DNA of 64,000 nucleotides from Nematopogon swammerdamellus (taxonomy: Eukaryota; Arthropoda; Insecta; Lepidoptera; Adelidae). Shown one piece after another: positions 42,194 through 52,225 of this stretch. Numbering within the stretch: the first letter of the stretch is position 1; every line of letters begins with the position of its first letter. Where the stretch lies: the NCBI GenBank assembly GCA_946902875.1, contig OX336348.1, positions 11,433,741 through 11,497,740 of the forward strand. The letters run 5' to 3'. The position numbers were made by a program, and so were the translations under genes. Below the pieces are notes generated by a model, which saw only the letters and a program-made list of their open reading frames with translations, did not search any database and was not told where the DNA came from.

Positions 42194-42676
42194 CACGGTG
42201 TTAACTTTAATGGGCGACATTCCCGAAAGGGGGTTATTCTGGGTCACATACTGATGCCGAAAAAGGGGGTAAGGTTTTTTTTTTGAGCTTTGGTTTAAAA
42301 ATTTTCAATTTCTATATTTGGTATAAAAACATGGCATTTCGTAATAGGAATCGCACTGCATTACCAAAAAAATCGAAAGCTGGGTAATTTTTCAAATAAA
42401 CCAAAAAATTCACATTCATATCGACACGATACAACAGCTAGCGCGCGACACGACGTCAGTCAGTCAGCTGGGTACGCACGGTCGCAGGTGCGCCGGCGGC
42501 GCTCGCTACACAATTCCAAAGAGAAATTGTCGCTGAGGTAAAATTATTAACAAAATATGCAATTTTTTTTAAACTATTTTAGATTTTATTTTTAAGTACC
42601 ACAAAATAATCAGCATACGAAATGGTTTATTATTCAGTAATAAAATTGAAATGTCGCGCAAAAAGTTAACACCGTG
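42194..42676. mobile_element. TIR element with CACGGTGTTAACTTT ends
   Basis: CACGGTGTTAACTTT at 42194-42208 and AAAGTTAACACCGTG at 42662-42676 are perfect inverted ends, and both are flanked by TATATA. About 480 bp, non-coding. A TA target is suggested but cannot be fixed in the AT tract. Confidence 0.75.
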
Positions 42677-42769
42677 TATATATCATGGGAAAGTGGTCAA
42701 GTTCGAGTCGAGCTCGCGTAAAGATGGTTCCGTACCATCCCGTTTTCTGTGAGAACTAGAAACTTCGTC

Positions 42770-44655
42770 ATGAAGTATTGTTTTGGTCATAACTCGAGAA
42801 CCACTGGTGCTAGACCCATCGTGTTAGTACTCAAACTTCAGGTCTCAGTGAGATCTATCCATATGTCACATGAACTTTTGTTTTGGTCATAACTCGAGAA
42901 CCACTGGTGCTAGACCCATCGTGTTGGTACTCAAACTTCATGTCTCGGTGAGATCTACTATCCATCTGTCTCATGAACTTTTGTTGTGGTCATAACTCGA
43001 GAACCTATGAAGCTAGACCCATCGTGTTGGTACTCAAACTTCAAGTTTCGGTGAGATCTATCCATCTCTCACGTGAACTTTTGTTTTGGTCATAACTCGA
43101 GAACCACTGGTGCTAGACCCATCGTGTTGGTACTCAAACTTCAAGTCTCGGTGAGATCTATCCATCTCTCACCTGAACTTTTGATTTGGTCATAACTCGA
43201 GAACCACTGGTGCTAGACCCATCGTGTTGTACTCAAACTTCAGGTCTCGGTGAGATCTATCCATCTGTCACGTGAAATTTTGTTTTGGTCATAACTCGAG
43301 AACCACTGGTGCTAGACCGATAGTGTTGGTACTCAAACTTTAAGTCTCGGTGAGATCTATCCATCTGTCACGTAAACTTTTGTTTTGGTCATAACTCGAG
43401 AACCACTGGTGCTAGACCCATCGTGTTGGTACTCAAACTTCAAGTCTCGGTGAGATGTATCCATCTCTCACGTGAACTTTTGTTTTGGTCATAACTCGAG
43501 AACCACTGGCGCTAGACCCATCGTGTTGGCACTCAAATTTCAGGTCTCGGTGAGATCTATCCATCTCTCACGTGAACCTTTGTTTTGGTCATAACTCGAG
43601 AACCACTGGTGCTAGACCCATCGTGTTGGTACTCAAATTTCAGGTAACGGTGAGACCTATCCATCTCTCACGTGAACTTTTGTTTTGGTCATAACTCGAG
43701 AACTACTACTGGTGCTAGACCCATCGTGTTGGTACTCAAACTTCAAGTCTCGGAGAGATCTATCCATCTGTCACGTGGACCTATGTTTTGGTCATAACTC
43801 GAGAACCACTGGTGCTAGACCCATCGTGTCGGTACTCAAACTTTAAGTCTCGGTGAGATCTATCCATCTCTCACGTGAACTTTTGTTTTGGTCATAACTC
43901 AAGAACCACTGGTGTTAGACCCATCGTGTTGGCACTCAAACTTCAGGTCTCGGTGAGATCTATCCATCTGTCACGTGAAATTTTGTTTTCGTCATAACTC
44001 GAGAACCACTGGTGCTAGACCCATCGTGTTGGTACTCAAACTTCAGGTCTCTGTGAGATCTATCCATCTCTTACGTGAACTTTTGTTTTGGTCATAACTC
44101 GAGAACCACTACTGGTGCTAGACCGATAGTGTTGGTACTCAAACTTCAGGTCTCGGTGAGATCTATCCATCTGTCTAATGAACTTTTGTTTTGGTCATAA
44201 CTCGAGAACCACTGAAGCTAGACCCATCGTGTTGGTACTCAAACTTCAGGTCTCGGTGATATCTATCCATCTCTCACGTGAACTTTTGTTTTGGTCATAA
44301 CTCAAGAACCACTGGTGTTAGACCCATCGTGTTGGCACTCAAACTTCAGGTCTCGGTGAGATCTATCCATCTGTCACGTGAAATTTTGTTTTCGTCATAA
44401 CTCGAGAACCACTGGTGCTAGACCCATCGTGTTGGTACTCAAACTTCAGGTCTCTGTGAGATCTATCCATCTCTTACGTGAACTTTTGTTTTGGTCATAA
44501 CTCGAGAACTACTACTGGTGCTAGACCCATCGTGTTGGTACTCAAACTTCAGGTCTCGGTGAGATCTATCTATCTGTCTAATGAACTTTTGTTTTGGTCA
44601 TAACTCGAGAACCACTGAAGCTAGACCCATCGTGTTGGTACTCAAACTTCAGGTC
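42770..44655 (+). repeat. tandem array of ~19 units of 99-104 bp
   Basis: Each unit has GGTCATAACTCGAGAACCAC, TAGACCCATCGTGTTGG and GAGATCTATCCATCT. Many units carry CACGTG. Blocks 43885-44290 and 44290-44690 share private variants (AACTCAAG, GTGTTAGAC, GAAATTTTGTTTTC, ACTACTACTGG) at 403 bp spacing, so four units were duplicated together. Non-coding. Confidence 0.95.
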
Positions 44656-44795
44656 TAGCACCAGTGGTTCTCGAGTTATGACCAAAACAAAAGTTCACGT
44701 GACAGATGGATAGATCTCACCGAGAAATGAAGTTTGAGTACCAACACGATGGGTCTAGCACCAGTGGTTCTCGAGTTATGACCAAAACAAAAGTT
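44656..44795 (-). repeat. inverted end of the 100-bp array
   Basis: The unit appears in reverse here for about 1.4 copies (CTAGCACCAGTGGTTCTCGA twice), directly joined to the plus units, so the array ends in a palindrome. Confidence 0.9.
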
Positions 44796-44900
44796 GTATT
44801 TATGTATGTATATATTCTTTATTGAACACCAATTTATCAAAATTAGGTACAACAGGCGAGCTTAATGCCGCGAGGCATTCTATTCTAACTAACCTTTGGG
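44796..44900 (-). mobile_element. LINE 3' end with conserved hairpin
   Basis: On minus: GAATGCCTCGCGGCATTAAG, then GTTGTACC and TTCAATAAAGAATATATACA. The same stem-loop plus CAATAAA end is seen at 18030 and 48345. Confidence 0.7.
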
Positions 44901-45141
44901 ATGTGGGAGAAGTACATGCAGGCGAACAAGAAAAGTTCATGGCGAAGTTTCTCGTTCTCACAGAAAACGGGATATTAGTTCAGCCCGATTGTGTTAGGGT
45001 CATGAAAGGTAGGGTCAGTTTGAATTTATGCAAATTTGAAGCGAATCGAAGCGTCAATCTAAAATCTGGGGGCACGGCAGTGCCCCCGCCAAGTGAAATG
45101 AAATGAAATGAAATGAAATGAAATGAAATGAAATGAAATGA
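44901..45141 (+). repeat. unclassified repeat with GGGGGCACGGCAGTGCCCCC hairpin and (GAAAT)n tail
   Basis: The hairpin at 45069-45087 is followed by about nine GAAAT units (45092-45141), as in a retroposon 3' tail. The upstream part is a 94-codon chance frame. The tail also adjoins the LINE end at 45142. Confidence 0.6.
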
Positions 45142-45300
45142 TTTATTTCGTCACACATAACAACACAAATAATTACAAATACAAAGAAACATATAACATG
45201 TGACGAAAAGGGAGCCCACTCAGCTGACTCACTATCCAAGATAGCGAAGCTGATTTTCAGGGACTCCCCTTTCTAACCAAGAGACTAAAAACAAACAAAC
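45142..45300 (-). mobile_element. LINE 3' end (GACGAAATAAAT-type)
   Basis: On minus it ends TTGTTATGTGTGACGAAATA followed by ATCATTTCATTTC units. Such tails are typical of lepidopteran Jockey/CR1-type LINEs. The body is lost. Confidence 0.55.
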
Positions 45301-45993
45301 AATGACAATCAACATATTATACAAAAAAAAAATAATAACAATAGCTAACTAACATAACCACAGATCAGAGAAGTATTAAGGATTTCTGTGAACATAACCA
45401 AACATAACATATTAAGATACAATTTTGACAAGCGTGTGTGTGTGAGGATGAGGGAGGGTATGTGTGTGTGTGTGTGTGTGTGAGGGAGGGTGTGTGTGCG
45501 TGAATATTGGATGTGTGATCGTGCCGTGTGTGCGTTATGTGTCCGAACCTTTGAGGGAGTGGTATCTATTTTACTTTTGCACAGAAAGAAGATAATTCTT
45601 GAGGTATTTTTTGAGATATATAACCGATACGAAAGTCGAGCAAACACGGCCGTACCATCCTTTTCTCGAAGCAACTCAGGGTACTTTTGGCCTCCCTGTA
45701 TTTTTGTTGTGGTCTGGGTAAAGATAAACACCTGAAACTTTAGTTACCTAGAGAGTGCTTAGCAAACCTAGCTATACCCCCAAATTATTAGTTTGTACCT
45801 ATCATAGTTTGCGAGATATCGCCAGTCAAAGTTCCGGTTTTTACTCACTCACTCACTCACTCACCGATCATCAAAAATCTAAGGTACTTCCAGCAGACCT
45901 ACAAACTTGAAATTTTGTATTCAGCTAATGTTTAGCCCACAACGAAAGAAAAAACTCAAACATCCTAAAATTTAAGCCCCGTTTTTTTTTTAT
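45301..45993. other. non-coding DNA with (TG)n and (ACTC)n tracts
   Basis: Microsatellites at 45431-45500 (TG with GAGGGAGGG breaks) and 45842-45862 (ACTC). No gene recognised; the 128-codon minus frame reads through the (CA)n tract. Confidence 0.6.
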
Positions 45994-46056
45994 GGGTAAA
46001 CGTACCTTTCCATACAAAGTCTATGACAAATGACAAATAATTTTGTCAGTTGCATA
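45992..46056 (+). repeat. left copy of a ~60-bp direct repeat
   Basis: GGGTAAACGTACCTTTCCAT, ACAAAGTCTATGACAAA and TAATTTTGTCAGTTGCATAA recur at 47886-47945 with one change and a 7-base indel. They flank a dispersed repeat and its nested LINE. Confidence 0.85.
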
Positions 46057-46175
46057 AGTACACATACACATACACACCACACGCCGTATCCCGACAATCG
46101 GGGTAAGCAGAGTAATCGGTGTTGTGCTACGAGTATTCTGGTAAATTACAGCACAACACTGACCACCACGTTTAT
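46057..46175 (+). repeat. dispersed CCCGACAATCGGGG repeat, left half
   Basis: Matches 6070-6175 and 48540-48650. It is interrupted at CACCACGTTT by the LINE ORF1 copy; the other half resumes at about 47755 with AGCAAAGTA. Confidence 0.8.
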
Positions 46176-46189
46176 ATTATTATTATTTT

Positions 46190-47700
46190 TTTTTTTCTCT
46201 TTATTTCAGCCAACTAGGGCCATATTGTAAATACATATTAAATGTCTTAACCTAAGAACTAAAATTACTTTTTCTCCACTTGCGTCTGTACGGGTCCCAA
46301 TAGAGACCCGTATGCGTCATATTAGTCTGCTGACACGGTGGATCAGGTGCGCGTAGAGTGGGCGCAGATTGCGTCCGCGGCGCGGGCGGCGGCAGCGGCG
46401 CGGGCGTCGGCAGCGGCGCGGGCGTCGTCGGCGGCGGCGCGGGTTGCGTCTCCTGAATGTGCAGGACGGCAGTTGTATACAGCTCCGGCGCGGCCTCAGC
46501 ATACTTATGGCGCGCGACCTCACGATGAAGGTCGCGATTGTAGCGCCGGAACACCACACCGGATGGCCAAAACTCACTGCGAAGGAATGTCTTCACCTTC
46601 TCGGCAGGAATGCACAGCTTGAAAGCGCAAAAGTTCGTGTCAGCCCAGTGAGAAGGAAGAGCCTCGACACTCTCAACTCGCTCACCATTATCCTGGACGT
46701 GGCGGATGAGGTCCTCGATCTTCATGTCCTTTCGCAGGCGAGACACGTAGATGAGAGCCGTGCGGGGAGCTGCCTTCAAACAGCTCTCTTCAGGGGGCGC
46801 AGATCCGCGCTTATTGCACCTCTTCCTTCTCTTCTTCCTGCTCTCGACGAGTACGAACCCGTCTTTGTCACGTGCAGCCTCCTGCCGACAGTCGGGACGC
46901 GGTTCCAAGCGCGGGGATACCATTGTTGTTTTCTCCACCGTTTTACTGATGGGCTTCGTCATAGATCCGCGTCGCCTTTTCGGACGAGTGGCAACGGGGC
47001 GGGTGGGCGGAGGAGCGGGAGGGGTGCGCAGTGTAGAAGTCGAGGCATCAACAGCGCCGTCAGCGCTTACGTAGCATACCGGCGTCGATGTGCAATCGCT
47101 GGGTGACGACACTTGAGCACCTCGCCTGCGCATATTGATGTTACGCACACTCAGCGTTTCGTTCGGTGTCCCCACTTGCGGAATGCGATCAGGCTGCAGA
47201 GACGGGGTTATCGGCTGTTTCTCAACTGCCTGTTTCAGCTGTTGAACTTCCGCGACGAGAGATGTTGGCCCCTGCGCCACTGTCGCTGCACAGTTTCCCT
47301 TCAGTTGAGCTATGTCCGCTTTTATGATCACCAAATCTTTCAGAAAGGCCGTTACGTCGACGTGGTCGAAGGACACAGGCGGCAACTTAGTGAGGTCGTA
47401 CGCCACGAACCTTGGCACGTCGTCGGGGTCTGTCTCCTTTAAGATGGTGATGATGTCCTGGATAGTCTTCTTCTTCCGATTTTCTCCCTTGCGAGTCGAC
47501 CTTCTTGACGGAATGCACGCACAAAGCAGAACTCTCGCGGTCTCAACGTCATCTTCGGTGAAGGCGGACTCACAGATCCGGATGATGCTGACTTCATCCA
47601 AGACGTCCGCTTTATGGTTTATGAAGGCTAGTACTTCGTTCACTCACAACCACATTGCATTTATCGCACGCCATTTTCGCTTACTTCGCAGGTGCGTCTA
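46190..47700 (-). mobile_element. LINE copy consisting of ORF1 and a poly(A) end only
   Basis: On minus it starts near 47700, carries one ORF1 frame, and ends 90 bases later with CTGAAATAAAGAGAAAAAAA, an AATAAA signal and A-rich tail. No ORF2 is present. It sits inside the dispersed repeat. Confidence 0.75.
46252..47643 (-). CDS. LINE ORF1 protein, N-terminal PHD finger lost
   Basis: 463 codons. Residues 1-90 contain a segment common to lepidopteran LINE ORF1 proteins (RKKKTIQDIITIL; VPRFVAYDLTKLPPVSFDHV), then a coiled coil (LKDLVIIKADIAQLKGN), a basic linker (RPKRRRGSMTKP; KKRRKRCNKRGS) and an RRM-like domain (PRTALIYVSRLRKDM...FWPSGVVFRRY), ending in Pro/Ala repeats. Just upstream on minus, an ATG at about 47682 starts MACDKCNVVV, the start of the PHD-type finger that these proteins usually carry. 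That frame stops after ~20 codons, so most of the finger was deleted. ORF1 binds LINE RNA. Confidence 0.75.
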   Translation of the reverse strand: MNEVLAFINHKADVLDEVSIIRICESAFTEDDVETARVLLCACIPSRRSTRKGENRKKKTIQDIITILKETDPDDVPRFVAYDLTKLPPVSFDHVDVTAFLKDLVIIKADIAQLKGNCAATVAQGPTSLVAEVQQLKQAVEKQPITPSLQPDRIPQVGTPNETLSVRNINMRRRGAQVSSPSDCTSTPVCYVSADGAVDASTSTLRTPPAPPPTRPVATRPKRRRGSMTKPISKTVEKTTMVSPRLEPRPDCRQEAARDKDGFVLVESRKKRRKRCNKRGSAPPEESCLKAAPRTALIYVSRLRKDMKIEDLIRHVQDNGERVESVEALPSHWADTNFCAFKLCIPAEKVKTFLRSEFWPSGVVFRRYNRDLHREVARHKYAEAAPELYTTAVLHIQETQPAPPPTTPAPLPTPAPLPPPAPRTQSAPTLRAPDPPCQQTNMTHTGLYWDPYRRKWRKSNFSS

Positions 47701-47754
47701 GAGTGCATCGTGTGCGCGTCCGTCGCCGACCGATGCGAGCTCAGTACTGTAGTA

Positions 47755-47885
47755 TAGCAAAGTAACAAGACGGACAAGATAACTCAGATCAGGCAGCAAG
47801 TAATAAGGCATGAAGGCCCGCCTGCTGTATGACTCGGTGGAAAGACCGTGCCAAGGTGAGAGGTGGCTAGCCTGTCGCCCTGATG
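47755..47885 (+). repeat. dispersed CCCGACAATCGGGG repeat, right half
   Basis: Continues the copy broken at 46175 (ATCAGGCAGCAAGTAATAAGG; GTGAGAGGTGGC). It is followed by the second copy of the 60-bp direct repeat. Confidence 0.75.
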
Positions 47886-47945
47886 CGGGTAAACTTACCT
47901 TTCCATACAAAGTCTATGACAAATAATTTTGTCAGTTGCATAAAT
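47886..47945 (+). repeat. right copy of the ~60-bp direct repeat
   Basis: Matches 45992-46056 and runs into a (TTAAA)n tract. Either a very long target duplication or an older duplication. Confidence 0.85.
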
Positions 47946-47984
47946 TAAATTAAATTAAATTAATTAAATACCTACAAAAAGAAA

Positions 47985-48475
47985 TGAGATCCCACCAAAA
48001 CATATAATATAAAAAAAAACCAAGTCTCGCACGCAACCTTTCCACCGTAAAAAGTTGTAAGATCCCATGCAGAGCCAATTCCTAAATCTCATCTCCTACT
48101 TCCGTATCCCTAGTTTCTGAGCAAATTCATAATGTGTTGTGTAATGTCTGAGTTTTATTTTGTATATGTTTATATATGCTTATTATTTATTATGAATAAT
48201 ATATGTGTATTATATGCATTATATATATGTATAGATATATACTATTTGTCCTTCTATTTTATATTTTATAAGAGTTTGTTTTGTTTACCTTGTCTTGTTG
48301 CACCTACCCTAGTTCTATATGTAAATAAAGGTAGGCTGGTGGAAAATGCCATAGGCATTAAGTGCTACCTTCTGTACAACAATTATGTGCAATAAACGTT
48401 TTTTGATTTGATTTGAAGTCTTTCCATATCATTTAACATCTTCATTTCTATAAAAAAAACACCTTGACTTGGCAA
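47985..48475 (-). repeat. dispersed repeat split by a LINE end; intact copy at 52745-52880
   Basis: In reverse, 48475-48416 joined to 48085-47985 matches 52755-52880 without a gap (TTGCCAAGTCAAGGTGTTTT; TTGGCTCTGCATGGGATCTT; TGCGTGCGAGACTTGG). Confidence 0.85.
48086..48415 (+). mobile_element. LINE 3' fragment with conserved hairpin and (GATTT)n tail
   Basis: Ends GAAAATGCCATAGGCATTAAG, TGTACAACAATTATGTGCAA, TAAACG and GATTTGATTTG. The stem-loop is the one at 18030 and 44860. The borders are set by the uninterrupted copy at 52810. Confidence 0.8.
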
Positions 48476-48536
48476 TCGGAGAGCTAAACTATTATAACAA
48501 TAATATGAACGAACCTAATACCAGTTTGTTACATAC

Positions 48537-48700
48537 ATATACTATCACACACGCTGAAGCCCGACAATCGGGGTAAGCAGAATAATCGGTGTTGTGCTGC
48601 AAGAACTCTGGTAAATTACACCACAACACCGACTACCACGTTTCGCAAAGTACCTATTCGAACAAGATTCAATCGATCAAGCAGCAAGTAAGGTAGGCAG
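48537..48700 (+). repeat. dispersed CCCGACAATCGGGG repeat, 5' part
   Basis: Starts in CATACATATACTATCACACA and matches 6065-6225; truncated at about 48700. Confidence 0.8.
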
Positions 48701-48864
48701 ACCACCGAGCATACTACGGGAGTGGCAACCGTCGAGCGCTATTATATGGGAAAATTAGCCGCGTCTTAGTGCATTATGCTCTTACAATATAATAGTCTGC
48801 GGGATCGAACGTCAGTGCACATGTGACTTGGGGACAAAGAACACGTATATGTGCACTACGCAAA

Positions 48865-48944
48865 ATGGCGAGTTGTGCAGTTCGTACGTGTCGAAAGAGC
48901 TCAAGATCATCAGGAATAACAAAATATGGCGTAACCTTTCATAG
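48865..48944 (+). CDS. candidate first coding exon of a THAP-domain protein
   Basis: An ATG in the context CAAAATGG opens 26 codons: MASCAVRTCRKS, then RSSGITKYGVTFHR. C-x4-C near the N-terminus followed about 15 residues later by TFHR is the start of a THAP zinc finger (C2CH, sequence-specific DNA binding; also in P-element transposases). The frame meets a perfect donor GTAAGT at 48945-48950. In phase 2 this splits the codon after FH, a place where THAP genes commonly have an intron (recollection, not checked). A second exon with the AVPTIF box and C-x2-H was not found. A 9-bp inverted repeat AGTGCACAT/ATGTGCACT lies 8-50 bases upstream. It may be a host gene, a domesticated transposase or a fragment. 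Confidence 0.5.
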
Positions 48945-48950
48945 GTAAGT

Positions 48951-49145
48951 CATTTTAATGATAATACAACGCTTAAAACGTGAAAAATACAATAATTCCG
49001 CGAGTTAGGAGCACGACTGCGCGCCATACCGGGCGCGTACACATGATAGGCAAATTTGACAGACTGAAAAGAAATTTGAAATCAATTATTGTATACGGGG
49101 ATGTTGTTTATAATAAATGCGATGTTGTTTATCATAAATGCGAAA
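48951..49145. other. non-coding, possible intron of the THAP candidate
   Basis: No coding sequence recognised. GATGTTGTTTATCATAAATGC(GAAAG) here recurs at 49480-49505. Confidence 0.4.
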
Positions 49146-49345
49146 GACAGATAGATAGATAGATAGAAAATTCTTTATTGCTCCAGTAAACATTAAACAG
49201 TAACAAATACATTGGAAAATTTACATAAGGTGCAAAGGCGGACTTATCCCTTACAGAGATTTCTTACAGTCAACCTTTGGATGTTTGAGATTCGATAATA
49301 AAGTGGAATGTAAGTAGGTAGTAGCAAAAGAGTTGCGTGACAATT
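49146..49345 (-). mobile_element. LINE 3' end with (TATC)n tail
   Basis: On minus: GGATAAGTCCGCCTTTGCAC, ACTGGAGCAATAAAGAATTT, then TCTATC units. This is the usual 3' end of a common lepidopteran LINE; the coding part is gone. Confidence 0.7.
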
Positions 49346-49725
49346 GGAGATAAATTTAATAATAAGAATACTTATTAATACATACATATAAGTACATGCT
49401 AGTAAAATATAAGCCATACATGTTTAATACATATAAAATACATATAAAGTATATTTGTTTGTTTATTTGTTTGCTATCATGTTGTTTATCATAAACGCGA
49501 AAGTATATTTGTTTGTTTATTTGTTTGCTTGTTTTTTTTAAGTGAAAATTTCTTTAGCGGTGCTTGGTACTTTTTTAGGTGGGTATAAAATTTATAACTC
49601 GAAATCGCGACATCGCGACATCGCGTCAGCGTCATTTTTAAAATGAAACCTTAAGTCATTGCATTAAGGGTTAAGTTAGAGTGGCACGGGATCTGCCGGC
49701 ACTCCCGGAGTGCAACTGTTAAGTA
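49346..49725. other. AT-rich DNA, nothing recognised
   Basis: Short word repeats (GTTTGTTTATTTGTTTGCT twice, CGACATCGCGACATCGCG) but no gene. Confidence 0.5.
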
Positions 49726-50152
49726 GGGTTCGGTAACAGGTTTATGTCTGTCCATTCTACTAAGTTCTGCAAAATGAATGTAGGGTTCCGTAACAAATGC
49801 ATGTCTGTCCGTTCTACAAAATTTAACATTTATTTCAAAATGAATGTAGGGTTCCGTAACAAATGCATGTCTGTCCGTTCTACTAAATTTTACAATTTTC
49901 AACCAAGGTCCTCCGACGGTTATTTTATAATAAAGTAGGGTTCCGTAACACGTTTATGTCTGTCCATTCTACTAATAAGTTCTGCAAAATGAATGTAGGG
50001 TTCCGTAACAAATGCATGTCAGTCCGTTCTACAAAATTGAACATTTATTTAAAAATGAATGTAGGGTTCCGTAACAAATGCATGTCTGTCCGTTCTACTA
50101 AATTTTACAATTTTCAACCAAGGTCCTCCGACGGTTATTTTATAATAAAAGT
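49726..50152 (+). repeat. two ~213-bp tandem units made of ~68-bp subunits
   Basis: The halves 49726-49938 and 49939-50152 each contain GGTTCCGTAACAAATGCATG subunits and end CCTCCGACGGTTATTTTATA. Frames read here are repeat translations. Confidence 0.85.
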
Positions 50153-52090
50153 GTCTGTGTGGGCTCTGAATACGAATCCGTTGTCAAAATTTAAAAAAAG
50201 TGGCCGCCATTTTGAAATTTTTAGTTACTGGACCGATTGCTTTCAAAATCGATATCTCGGTGTCTGTGTGGGCTCTGAATACGAATTCATAATAAAAAAT
50301 AAAAAAGTAGCCGCCATTTTGAACTTTTTAGTTACTGGACCGATTGTTTTAAAAATCGATATCTGGGTGTCTGTGTGGGCTCTGAATACAAATCCGTTGT
50401 CAAAATTTTAAAAAATTGGCCGCCATTTTGAACTTTTTAGTTACTGAACCGATTGCTTTCAAAATCGTTATCTGGGTGTCTGTGTAGGTTCTGAATACGA
50501 ATCCGTTGTCAAAATTTAAAAACGTTTAAGCCATTTTGAACTTTTTAGTTACTGGACCGATTGCTTTCAAAATCGATATCTGGGTGTCTGTGTGGGCTCT
50601 GAATACGAATCCGTTGTCAAAATTTTATAAAAGTGGCCGCCATTTTGAACTTTTTAGTTACTGGACCGATTGCTTTCAAAATCGATATCTGGGTGTCCGT
50701 GTGGGCTCTGAATACGAATCCGTTGTCAAAATTAAAAAAAAGTGACCGCCATTTTGAACTTTTTAGTTACTGAACCGATTGCTTTCAAAATCGATATCTG
50801 GGTGTCTGTGTAGGTTCTGAATACGAATCCGTTGTCAAAATTTAAAAACGTTTCCGCCATTTTGAACTTTTTAGTTCCTGGACCGATTGCTTTCAAAATC
50901 GATATCTGGGTGTCTGTGTGGGCTCTGAATACGAATCCGTTGTCAAAATTTTATAAAAGTGGCCGCCATTTTGAACTCTTTAGTTACTGAAACGATTGCT
51001 TTCAAAATCGATATCTGGGTGTCTGTGTAGGTTCTGAATACGAATCCGTTGTCAAAATTTAAAAACGTTTCCGCCATTTTGAACTTTTTAGTTACTGGAC
51101 CGATTGCTTTCAAAATCGATATCTGGGTGTCTGTGTGGGCTCTGAATACGAATCCGTTGTCAAAATTTTATAAAAGTGGCCGCCATTTTGAACTTTTTAG
51201 TTACTGAAACGATTGCTTTCAAAATCGATATCTGGGTGTCTGTGTAGGTTCTGAATACGAATCCGTTGTCAAAATTTAAAAACGTTTCCGCCATTTTGAA
51301 CTTTTTAGTTCCTGGACCGATTGCTTTCAAAATAAATATCTGGGTGTCTGTGTGGGCTCTGAATACGAATCCGTTGTCAAAATTTAAAAAAGTGACCGCC
51401 ATTTTGAACTTTTTAGTTACGGGGCCGATTTTTTTAATGTTCACTACAGATTCTTATTCAGAGCCCACACATACACCTAGATATCGATTTTGAAAGCAAT
51501 CGGTCCAGTAACTAAAAAGTTCAAAATGGCGGCCACTTTTTTACATTTTGACAACGGATTCGTATTCAGAGCCCACACAGACACCCAGATATCGATTTTG
51601 AAAGCAATCGGTCCAGTAACTAAAAAGTTCAAAATGGCGGCCACTTTTTTTTTAATTTTTACTACAGATTCGTATTCAGAGCCCACACATACACCCAGAT
51701 ATCGATTTTGAAAGCAATCGGTACAGTAACTAAAAAGTTCAAAATGGCGGCCACTTTTTTTACATTTTGACAACGGATTCGTATTCAGAGCCCACACAGA
51801 CACCCAGATATCGATTTTGAAAGCAATCGGTCCAGTAACTAAAAAGTTCAAATAGGCGGCCACTTTTTTTAAATTTTGACTACAGATTCGTATTCAGAGC
51901 CTACACATACACCCAGATATCGATTTTAAAAGCAATCGGTCCACTATCTAAAAAGTTCAAAATGGCGGCCACTTATTTTAAATTTTGACTACAGATTCGT
52001 ATTCAGAGCCCACACATACACCCAGATATCGATTTTGAAAGCAATCGGTCCAGTAACTAAAAAGTTCAAAATGGCGGCCACTTTTTTTAT
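50153..52090. repeat. palindromic array of a 112-bp unit, 12 plus and 6 minus
   Basis: Plus units from 50153 to about 51435 contain TACTGGACCGATTGCTTTCA, AAATCGATATCTGGGTGTCT and AAAAGTGGCCGCCATTTTGA. After AATGTTCACTACAGATTC (51436-51455) the units run in reverse to 52090. The same turning point AATGTTCACTACAGATTCGT is at 40730. Non-coding. Confidence 0.9.
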
Positions 52091-52225
52091 ATCGCGAGAT
52101 CAAAACACCATGAATATTATTAAACCGGAACAAAATATTGTTTTAAGGAAGACTCCAATCTTTTACTCTGTTCCTCGAAGTTTAGGTAAATAAGCCCTAC
52201 TTATTCCTATCACTGATTATTAGTA
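52091..52225 (-). repeat. flank of the 112-bp element, shared with 40430-40560
   Basis: In reverse it matches the left flank of the units at 40556: CCATGAATATT, CTCCAATCTTTTACTCTGTT, CCTCGAAGTT and CTATCACTGAT. This ties both loci to one element family. Confidence 0.8.

Noticed and set aside
45345..45731. A 128-codon minus frame rich in His-Thr
   Set aside because: It reads through the (CA)n microsatellite; no other support.
46338..47106. Plus-strand frames of up to 245 codons opposite LINE ORF1
   Set aside because: They are antisense shadows caused by GC-rich codons and Pro/Ala repeats.
50153..52090. A CRISPR-like array
   Set aside because: The units are contiguous 112-bp tandem repeats without unique spacers, they switch orientation, and the context is eukaryotic transposons.
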